From an uncultured Angelakisella sp. (GTDB lineage: Bacteria; Bacillota; Clostridia; Oscillospirales; Ruminococcaceae): a DNA stretch of 11,354 nucleotides. The stretch covers positions 1 through 11,354 of the forward strand of contig CANOCD010000019.1 in the NCBI GenBank assembly GCA_947564495.1. Direction: 5' to 3'. Below the pieces are notes generated by a model that did no database searches, was not told the DNA's origin, and saw only the letters and a list, made by a program, of their open reading frames with translations. Of this stretch, positions 6,158 through 11,354 are shown in pieces; position 1 is the first letter of the stretch; each line of letters begins with the position of its first letter. A program made the translations under genes and the position numbers.

Positions 6158-7085
6158 ACGGGAGGTCCTGCTTTCGGTGCAGGACATGACGGTGGACTTC
6201 GGCAGCCGCCGGAACCCCTTCCGGGCGGTGAACCACGTGAGCTTTGACATCTACCGGGGGGAGACCTTCGGCCTGGTGGGGGAGTCCGGCTCGGGCAAGA
6301 CCACCATCGGCCGGGCCATCATCCGGATCAATCCCATCTCCGGGGGGGAGGTCCTCTACGAGGGGGAGCGGATCAGCGGCAGGATCAGCCGGGAGAAGGA
6401 CCGGGAGGTGACGAGGAAGATCCAGATGATCTTCCAGGACCCCATGGCCAGCCTCAACGAGCGGGCCAAGGTGGACTACATCGTCTCGGAGGGGCTCTAC
6501 AACGTCCAGAAGGGTCTTAGCGAGGAGGAGCGCCGCCGGAAGGTGGAGGAGGCCCTCACCGCCGTGGGCCTGCTGCCGGAGTTTGCCAGCCGGTTCCCCC
6601 ACGAGTTTTCCGGGGGCCAGCGGCAGCGGATCGGCATCGCCCGGGCCCTGATCATGGGGCCCCAGTTCATCATCGCCGACGAGCCCATCTCGGCCCTGGA
6701 CGTGTCCATCCGGGCCCAGGTGCTGAACCTCCTTGCCCAGCTGCAAAAGAAGTACGGGCTGACCTACCTGTTCGTGGCCCACGACCTTTCGGTGATGCGG
6801 TTCATCACCGACCGGATCGCCGTGATCCACAAGGGGGTCATCGTGGAGCTTTCCGAGACGGAGAAGCTGTTCGCCCATCCCCTGCACCCCTACACCCGGG
6901 CGCTGCTGTCGGCCATCCCCCTGCCCGATCCTATTCGGGAGCGGGCCAAGGTGCTGGAGGTCTACGACCCCGCCTGCCACGACTACAGCGTGGAAAAGCC
7001 GGAGTGGGTGGAGATCGAGGAAGGGCATTTTGTCCGGGGGAACAAGCCGGAGCTGGAGGGGTACCGGAAGGTGCTGGAGAGTTGA
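6144..7085 (+). CDS. Peptide ABC transporter ATPase, OppF/DppF type
   Basis: This is the second ATPase, which pairs with the OppD-type subunit. It has 313 residues from a TTG start that overlaps the previous gene by 14 nt. Motifs are complete: Walker A GESGSGKT (46-53), Q-loop [12 protein letters not shown] (Gln98), signature FSGGQRQR (155-162), Walker [13 protein letters not shown] with Glu180, and switch His213 in VAHDLSVM. The [16 protein letters not shown] segment (248-263) is typical of OppF. The C-terminal tail reads [10 protein letters not shown]...[12 protein letters not shown], a form seen in clostridial OppF proteins, without the usual cysteine cluster. It is the last gene of the operon; terminator-like hairpins follow. 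Confidence 0.94.
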   Translation: MASNEREVLLSVQDMTVDFGSRRNPFRAVNHVSFDIYRGETFGLVGESGSGKTTIGRAIIRINPISGGEVLYEGERISGRISREKDREVTRKIQMIFQDPMASLNERAKVDYIVSEGLYNVQKGLSEEERRRKVEEALTAVGLLPEFASRFPHEFSGGQRQRIGIARALIMGPQFIIADEPISALDVSIRAQVLNLLAQLQKKYGLTYLFVAHDLSVMRFITDRIAVIHKGVIVELSETEKLFAHPLHPYTRALLSAIPLPDPIRERAKVLEVYDPACHDYSVEKPEWVEIEEGHFVRGNKPELEGYRKVLES

Positions 7086-7104
7086 GCCTTTCCGGGAACC
7101 ACGT

Positions 7105-7121
7105 CACGCCCCGGCGGCGTG
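7105..7121 (+). other. Small hairpin after the transporter operon
   Basis: CACGCC (7105-7110) and GGCGTG (7116-7121) form a 6-bp stem around CCGGC, 20 nt after the last ATPase gene. No T-run follows, so it is probably not the terminator itself. Confidence 0.35.
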
Positions 7122-7203
7122 GAGCCCTCCTCCGGACCGACAGGCCCTGACAGCAAAGACCAAGAGCTATCCATAACACCTGTTTTTATCAGACCAACCG
7201 AAA

Positions 7204-7236
7204 GACCCCGGCGATCCGCAGAGGATAGCCGGGGTC
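7204..7236. terminator. Terminator-like hairpin between convergent operons
   Basis: GACCCCGGC (7204-7212) pairs with GCCGGGGTC (7228-7236), and inside it ATCC (7214-7217) pairs with GGAT (7223-7226) around GCAGA: 13 bp with one mismatch. On the plus strand it is followed by CTTAT, on the minus strand by TTTCGGTT, so it could stop transcription from both sides. It lies 118 nt after the last transporter gene, which is rather far, but no better candidate is seen. Confidence 0.65.
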
Positions 7237-7270
7237 CTTATCATGTGTGGTAAAAATAGGAAAACTGTCC

Positions 7271-7304
7271 GGGATCACCCGCCGCCTGACACGGCGGTCA
7301 TCCC
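7271..7304 (-). terminator. Terminator of the minus-strand operon
   Basis: On the minus strand GGGAT (7304-7300) pairs with ATCCC (7275-7271), and inside it CCGCCG and CGGCGG pair over 6 bp around a 7-nt loop. The hairpin overlaps the stop codon of the oxidoreductase gene. A T-rich tract (TTTTCCTATTTTT) begins 6 nt after the stem. It is a plausible intrinsic terminator, with the hairpin at 7204-7236 as a back-up. Confidence 0.55.
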
Positions 7305-8668
7305 AGTTCCACGCCCTTCTGGTAGTACCGGTAAATGTCCAGCCCGGAAAGGTCCACGTCCTCGGTGGTGACCGGGCAGCCCTTCTTGACCTCCCGGAGC
7401 AGGGTGGCCCCGTTGAGCAGGTAGAAGGGCGCCGCCTTGTCCGCCGCGGCCCGCTCCAGCAGCTGGGGGGTCAGGCCCTGGATGGCGTGGTGGTGACCCG
7501 CCACCTTCAGAACGGTCCCCTGGGGGAGGTCCTCCTGGGCGACACCGGCCATGATGGACACCTGGCGGCACTCGGGGTGGCCGCCGACCCCCAGAAGATC
7601 CCCCAGGAGGATGGTGGCGGGGGTCTCCATCCCCATGAAGTGGTAGGGGGAGTAGATGCAGGCGTATTTGCCGTTTCGGCTGATGACGTGGCCCTTGCCG
7701 GCCAGGATGTCCCACATCTTTTCATTCTCGCACTTCACGATGATGAACTCCCCGCCGCAGAAGCTGGCCTCGTCCTTCTCCCGGAGGTTGAAGAACACGT
7801 CCACGACGCCGGTCTTTTTCAGGATGCCGCCGTCCTCTTCCGGGATGAAGATGTCCGCCAGTTCGCTGACCCGGGCGATGGGGTAGCTGAGGGCGGGGCA
7901 GGCGGGGACGAAGCCGATGACGTTGGAGACCAGGTTCATCTCGCAGAGGTCAGCGGAGATGGACCCGGTGTACTCCCGGAGCAGCTCCTGGCGCTTCTCC
8001 AGGGTGCGGCGGTCCTGGTAATGCCAGCAGCCCAGCAGCTCCGGGAGGTCCTTCCCCGCCCCGGAGCCGTCCAGGTAGGAGAGCCTGCCGGTCTCCCGGT
8101 CCCATACCAGGTCGTATTCGCTGGACTTCCCGGCGGCGATGATCTCCAGGCCCAGGAGTTTCCCCCAGGAGTAGAGGTCGATGAGGTTCCGGGGCTGGTC
8201 GCCGTTGACCAGGGCGTAGACGGCGTTGTTTTCGGCGGCCACCTGGTTGAGGAAGGGGCCGCAGAAGCTGTCCGTCTCCTTGGAGACCATGTAGACGTTG
8301 ATGCCCTTTTTCAGGGCGGCAAGGGCGACGTCACAGCCCAGGGCGGTGTTGCCGGTGGATTCCACCAGGGCGGTGATGCCGCAGTCGGGGACCAGGCGGT
8401 AATCCCGTGTCACCAGGATGGCGCCGGCGGGGGCGGCGGACACGGCCTCCCTGGTCTCGCAGACCAGGATCTCCTTCCCGCCGAAGCCGGTCTCCTTCAG
8501 CACCTGGACGCTCTTTTCCGGGTCCAGGTCGCAGACCACCCGGAGCTCCAGCTGCTTCACCTTGGACATCTGGGCCAGGAGGGTGTAGCCGAAGCCCTGG
8601 TTGGCGCCGATGAGGCCGACCCGGGAGGTCTTATGGGAGTGGCTGCTTTGAAGGTAGGTATAATCCAT
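7298..8668 (-). CDS. NAD(P)-dependent oxidoreductase, homoserine-dehydrogenase-like with SAF-type C terminus
   Basis: This 456-residue cytoplasmic protein resembles the COG4091 family ('predicted homoserine dehydrogenase, contains SAF domain'). The N-terminal nucleotide-binding fold opens with RVGLIGANQGFG (16-27), followed by VVCDLDP (44-50) with an acid at the end of strand 2, which favours NAD. The family core is clear: LVESTGNTALGCDVALAALKKG (101-122), NVYMVSKETD and ALVNGDQP (152-159). Later come YSPYHFMGMETP (339-350) and a C-terminal SAF-like stretch, LLREVKKGCPVTTEDVD (423-439). True homoserine dehydrogenase is unlikely: the catalytic domain differs and no amino-acid genes adjoin. Relatives oxidise or rearrange sugar-like acids or alcohols, so with a GntP permease a sugar-acid step is inferred. 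AAGGAG at 8682-8687 is 13 nt upstream, a little far, but no in-frame alternative start exists. Confidence 0.82.
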   Translation of the reverse strand: MDYTYLQSSHSHKTSRVGLIGANQGFGYTLLAQMSKVKQLELRVVCDLDPEKSVQVLKETGFGGKEILVCETREAVSAAPAGAILVTRDYRLVPDCGITALVESTGNTALGCDVALAALKKGINVYMVSKETDSFCGPFLNQVAAENNAVYALVNGDQPRNLIDLYSWGKLLGLEIIAAGKSSEYDLVWDRETGRLSYLDGSGAGKDLPELLGCWHYQDRRTLEKRQELLREYTGSISADLCEMNLVSNVIGFVPACPALSYPIARVSELADIFIPEEDGGILKKTGVVDVFFNLREKDEASFCGGEFIIVKCENEKMWDILAGKGHVISRNGKYACIYSPYHFMGMETPATILLGDLLGVGGHPECRQVSIMAGVAQEDLPQGTVLKVAGHHHAIQGLTPQLLERAAADKAAPFYLLNGATLLREVKKGCPVTTEDVDLSGLDIYRYYQKGVELG

Positions 8669-8681
8669 GGTTCTTGTTCGT

Positions 8682-8687
8682 CTCCTT
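8682..8687 (-). promoter_or_regulatory. Ribosome binding site of the oxidoreductase gene
   Basis: AAGGAG on the minus strand lies 13 nt before the ATG at 8668, longer than the 8-11 nt seen elsewhere here. The 81-nt gap to the dehydrogenase gene holds no other feature I can support. Confidence 0.55.
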
Positions 8688-8749
8688 CTTCGGATGATTT
8701 TGGGGTCTCCCGGCCGGCGTGACCGGACCCGTGGGGGGATGGGCGGGGG

Positions 8750-9739
8750 TTACGGGCGGAACACGATCTTGATGGCGGTGTCGTCCTTGTCGGCCAGGTC
8801 GAAGCCCGCCTTCAGGTCGGCCAGGGCGAACTCGTTGGTGATGAGGGGCCCTATCTTCACCGAGCCCTGGATGATGGGGCGCATGGTGTCGGGGACCCAG
8901 ACGAACCGCTCCTGCCAGGTGTGGTGGACCAGGCAGGTGTTGATGAACTGCAAGCCGTCGTCGTGCCACCGGCTGATGTTCAGGGTGATGGGGGTGGTGA
9001 CCCAGCTGTAAAAGACGAACTTGCCGTTGTGCCGGATCATCTCGCTGGCGGCGTTGAAGGACTCGGCGGAACCGGCGGCCTCCACCACCACGTCAGCGCC
9101 ACGTCCCCCGGTGAGGGCCTTGACCTTGGCCACCACGTCCTCCTCTTTGAGGTTGATGACCAGATCGGCCCCCAGCTCCTTGGCCAGCTTCAGCTTGCCC
9201 TCCAGCACGTCCACCACGATGACCTGGTAGGCGCCCTTGAGCTTGGAGCACTGGGCGATGATCTGCCCGGCGTAACCGGCCCCCATGACCACCACCGTGT
9301 CTCCCAGCTGGACCCCGGTGTTCAGCCCGGAGTACATGGCGCAGGCGGTGGGCTCCCCCAGGGCGGCGATGTCCATATCCAGCCCCTCGGGAACGGGCTG
9401 GAGCTGGAAGCTCTTGGCCCGGAAGTAGTCGGCGAAGTTGTTGTTCCAGCCGAAGGCGATGACCTTATCGCCCACTTTGTAATCCGCCACCCGGCTGCCC
9501 ACCGCCACAACGGTGCCGCCGCTCTCGTGGCCCAAAAGGAAGGGGAACTCCGGGGGCTGGCGGAACTCGGCGGTCTGGGGGGGCATGAAGCCCCGGTAGA
9601 AGCTCTTATCCGAGCCGCAGATGCCCATGAGGTGGTTCTTGACGATGATGTCGTCCTCGCCGCACTCCAGCTCCCGTTCGATGAGTTCGATGTCGTAGGC
9701 TTTGTTCAGGCGGGCCGCCCTGGTCACAAATTTTTCCAT
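8750..9739 (-). CDS. Zinc-dependent medium-chain alcohol/polyol dehydrogenase
   Basis: This enzyme would oxidise a hydroxyl group to a carbonyl with NAD, or the reverse. From the ATG at 9739 it has 329 residues. The catalytic zinc ligands fit the sorbitol-dehydrogenase pattern: Cys41 in GICGSD, His71-Glu72 in GHESGG, and Glu129 in ALGEPTACA. The four-cysteine structural zinc lobe is absent. The cofactor fold shows VMGAGYAGQIIAQ (151-163), and Asp177 at the end of strand 2 suggests NAD over NADP. The GTVVAVGSRVADYKVGDKV stretch is typical of the family. The start at 9739 is chosen because AAGGAG (9751-9756) is 11 nt upstream; the longer GTG at 9751 would touch the binding site. It lies between the permease and the SAF-type oxidoreductase, so the two enzymes probably act on one pathway. 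The substrate is unknown. Confidence 0.88.
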   Translation of the reverse strand: MEKFVTRAARLNKAYDIELIERELECGEDDIIVKNHLMGICGSDKSFYRGFMPPQTAEFRQPPEFPFLLGHESGGTVVAVGSRVADYKVGDKVIAFGWNNNFADYFRAKSFQLQPVPEGLDMDIAALGEPTACAMYSGLNTGVQLGDTVVVMGAGYAGQIIAQCSKLKGAYQVIVVDVLEGKLKLAKELGADLVINLKEEDVVAKVKALTGGRGADVVVEAAGSAESFNAASEMIRHNGKFVFYSWVTTPITLNISRWHDDGLQFINTCLVHHTWQERFVWVPDTMRPIIQGSVKIGPLITNEFALADLKAGFDLADKDDTAIKIVFRP

Positions 9740-9750
9740 AGCTTGGAACA

Positions 9751-9756
9751 CTCCTT
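9751..9756 (-). promoter_or_regulatory. Ribosome binding site deciding the dehydrogenase start
   Basis: AAGGAG on the minus strand is 11 nt from the ATG at 9739 but immediately adjacent to an in-frame GTG at 9751, so the ATG is the workable start. Confidence 0.75.
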
Positions 9757-9784
9757 TTCTTCTGCTTCGATCCCCCTCCGTGTC

Positions 9785-9803
9785 CCCGGGGACAGGCCCC
9801 GGG
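9785..9803 (-). other. Hairpin between the permease and dehydrogenase genes
   Basis: On the minus strand CCCGGGG (9803-9797) pairs with CCCCGGG (9791-9785) around CCTGT, in the 100-nt gap between the two genes. An overlapping 12-bp perfect palindrome (9782-9793) offers an alternative fold. No T-run follows, so it may tune or stabilise the message rather than end it. Confidence 0.45.
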
Positions 9804-9839
9804 AACTCGGAAGGGGTCAGGCTCTTATCTCTGCGGTCT

Positions 9840-11165
9840 TCAGATGATGCCGGTCATCACCAGGATGCAGGTGAGGACGGCCCCGGTAAAGCCGGCCACG
9901 GTGGAAGCGCCGCCCACGGCCCGGATGCCCTGGTTGACGTCCATGTTGGACATGGAGACGGTGACCCAGAAGCCGGAGGAGTTGGCGTGCTTGAACATCA
10001 GGGCGCCGGTGCCGCAGGCCAGGAAGGCGGCCACGGGGGAGATGCCCAGGGTGGCCAGCATGGGCTCCACCAGGGCGGCGGCGGTCATCACGCCCAGGGC
10101 GTTGGAACCGGTGACCACGTGGATGATGGCGGCGATGATGATGGGGATGAGGATGGGCGGGAAGGGGGAGGCGGCGATGATCTCGGCGATCTTCTCGGCG
10201 ACCCCGGCGTTCTTGACGAAGGTGGCCAGGGCGCCGCCCATGCCGGTGACGACGATGGGCATGGCGGCGGAGAGGATGCCCTCATTCACCCAGTCGTTGA
10301 GGACCTTCTTGGTCTTCCACTCCTTGCCGGTGAGGAGCAGGGCCAGGATACAGCCGGTAAAGAGGGCCGCCAGGGGGCTGCCGATGAAGGCGCAGAAGTT
10401 GGCGACGCCGGTACCGGGAACCACCACCGAGGTGATGGTGTTGAGCAGGATGAGGAAGAGGGGGAAGAGGATGGGGAGCAGGGACTTGGTGAGGCTGGGA
10501 AGGGGCTGGTCCTCCATCTCTTTGGCGGAACGGATGAACTCCTCCTTGGGGGCCACCGGGGTCTTGAGGGTCATGCAGTAGAAGGTGGCGGCGATGACGC
10601 TGGGGATGGCCACGATAAGGCCCCAGAGGATGGCCTGGCCCAGAGGCACGTTGAGCAGGGCAGCGGCGGAAACAGGGCCGGGGGTGGGGGGGACCAGGGA
10701 GGCGGTGACCAGGGCGCCCAGGTAGAGGGCGGCGCCGTAGCTCATCATCGACTTCTTGGTCTGCAAAGCCAGGAGGGAGACGATGGGGATGAGCAGGATG
10801 ACCACCGTGTCGGCAAAGATGGGGATGCCCAGGATGGCCGAGCTGAGGGCGATGGCCCAGATCATGTTCTTTTCGCCCACCAGGCCCACGGCCCATTTGG
10901 TGATGCGGACGGCGGCGCCGGTCTTTTCCAGGATGGTGCCCATGGTGCAGCCCAGGAAGATGATGATGGCAACGCTCTTGATGGTGCCGGAGAAGCCGCT
11001 GTTGATGGTGCCTTCAATGCTCTCCCAGGGGGTGCCCAGGGCGATGGCCAGGACCAGGGCGGCGATGAGGATGCCCATTGCGGCGTTGACCTTGAACTTG
11101 GAGATGAGGACGATCATCAGCACGATGACCGCCGCGAATACTACCAGTACGTACCCAGTCGACAT
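9840..11165 (-). CDS. GntP-family sugar-acid:proton permease
   Basis: This 441-residue membrane protein belongs to the gluconate permease (GntP) family, which imports gluconate and related hydroxy or sugar acids with protons. It is hydrophobic nearly throughout, with about a dozen membrane segments. Recognisable family stretches are IIIFLGCTMGTILEKTGAA (67-85), GIPIFADTVVILLIPI (113-128), LVPPTPGPVSAAAL (157-170) and, near the end, HVVTGSNALG and ALMFKHANSSGFW. The length fits the family. The ATG at 11165 has AAGGA 5 nt upstream and GAGGAG 12 nt upstream; both could serve. It is the first gene of a three-gene operon with two dehydrogenases, so its substrate is presumably what they oxidise. 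Relatives differ in substrate (gluconate, idonate, fructuronate, serine, glycerate), and sequence alone does not choose. Confidence 0.92.
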   Translation of the reverse strand: MSTGYVLVVFAAVIVLMIVLISKFKVNAAMGILIAALVLAIALGTPWESIEGTINSGFSGTIKSVAIIIFLGCTMGTILEKTGAAVRITKWAVGLVGEKNMIWAIALSSAILGIPIFADTVVILLIPIVSLLALQTKKSMMSYGAALYLGALVTASLVPPTPGPVSAAALLNVPLGQAILWGLIVAIPSVIAATFYCMTLKTPVAPKEEFIRSAKEMEDQPLPSLTKSLLPILFPLFLILLNTITSVVVPGTGVANFCAFIGSPLAALFTGCILALLLTGKEWKTKKVLNDWVNEGILSAAMPIVVTGMGGALATFVKNAGVAEKIAEIIAASPFPPILIPIIIAAIIHVVTGSNALGVMTAAALVEPMLATLGISPVAAFLACGTGALMFKHANSSGFWVTVSMSNMDVNQGIRAVGGASTVAGFTGAVLTCILVMTGII

Positions 11166-11324
11166 AACGATCCTTCACTCCTCAATTTTTGTCACGGGGC
11201 CGCCAAGACCGGCTGCCCCTGTTCCTTTCGGGCCGGGCGCCCGAAAACCCACGCTCTTGCACACTGTTTTTGCCCATCACCCTCTTTTCCGCTTTGGGAC
11301 CCGTTTTCGGTCGTCCCTTGCCAA
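11166..11324 (-). other. Structured 5' leader of the GntP operon
   Basis: About 159 nt lie between the predicted start of transcription and the permease ATG. Three inverted repeats fill much of it, in order of transcription: GGGAC..GTCCC with an inner CCG-AAAA-CGG (11317-11296), TTTCGGGC..GCCCGAAA around a 5-nt loop (11246-11226), and GGGGC-a-GCC..GGC-g-GCCCC (11219-11196). None is followed by a T-run. No known riboswitch consensus is recognised. Confidence 0.45.
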
Positions 11325-11334
11325 AATAAGGGCC

Positions 11335-11352
11335 AGCAATAACCGTGCCAAC
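11335..11352 (-). promoter_or_regulatory. Sigma-54 (-24/-12) promoter of the GntP operon
   Basis: On the minus strand the bases read G-T-TGGCACG (11352-11344), four bases, then TTGCT (11339-11335). This fits every conserved position of the published sigma-54 consensus rYTGGCACG-N4-TTGCW, with the essential GG and GC dinucleotides exactly 10 nt apart. Transcription would start near 11324 and run into the permease gene. Sigma-54 promoters need an ATP-driven activator bound upstream; its sites would lie beyond 11354. A chance match this complete, correctly oriented and placed before the first gene of an operon is unlikely. Confidence 0.85.
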
Positions 11353-11354
11353 TT

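Noticed and set aside
5961..7028. A 355-codon minus-strand frame opposite the OppF-type ATPase
   Set aside because: The plus strand encodes all ABC ATPase motifs; the opposite frame has Pro/Leu/Gly-rich sequence without recognisable domains.
7247..8722. A 491-codon open frame on the plus strand opposite the SAF-type oxidoreductase
   Set aside because: It is the antisense of a well-supported gene. Its product is Gly/Val/Asp-rich with no family motif, and no ribosome binding site precedes it. Long antisense frames are expected in GC-rich DNA.
9702..11342. A 546-codon open frame on the plus strand opposite the GntP permease
   Set aside because: The product is an extreme Gly/Asp/His-rich low-complexity string, the mirror of a hydrophobic membrane protein. 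The real gene on the minus strand has clear family motifs.

Overview
The window (about 11.4 kb, visibly GC-rich) looks like a chromosomal metabolic region of a high-GC, low-branching Gram-positive anaerobe, most likely a Clostridia/Oscillospiraceae-type gut bacterium. That placement is an inference. It rests on strong AGGAGG-type ribosome binding sites about 9 nt before starts, occasional TTG starts, a lipoprotein binding protein, a clostridial-type oligopeptide ABC transporter, and short GC-rich intergenic hairpins. No rRNA, tRNA, CRISPR, phage or transposase gene is seen.

The left two thirds (1-7085, plus strand) is one co-oriented gene cluster. It holds the 3' end of a dipeptide epimerase of the enolase superfamily, a 117-residue cysteine-containing protein of unknown function, and a complete five-gene peptide ABC transporter: binding lipoprotein, two permeases and two ATPases. 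The four genes from the first permease onward are packed tightly, with 1-nt and 14-nt overlaps and one 15-nt gap. The binding-protein gene is separated from them by a 489-nt non-coding stretch full of hairpins. An epimerase beside a peptide transporter recalls the ykf-dpp arrangement of Bacillus subtilis and suggests uptake and use of cell-wall (murein) peptides or other dipeptides.

The right third (7298-11165, minus strand) is a three-gene operon read towards the first cluster. In order of transcription it encodes a GntP-family sugar-acid permease, a zinc-dependent medium-chain dehydrogenase resembling sorbitol/threonine dehydrogenases, and an NAD(P)-binding oxidoreductase of the homoserine-dehydrogenase-like/SAF type (COG4091-like). 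Together they look like import and oxidation of a sugar acid or related hydroxy acid whose identity cannot be read from the sequence.

The most notable regulatory signal is at the right edge: a full-consensus sigma-54 (-24/-12) promoter on the minus strand at about 11335-11352, pointing into the GntP operon. About 160 nt of hairpin-rich leader follow it. This predicts that the operon is switched on by a sigma-54 activator whose gene and binding sites would lie just outside the window. The two operons converge on 7086-7297, which holds terminator-like hairpins for both directions.
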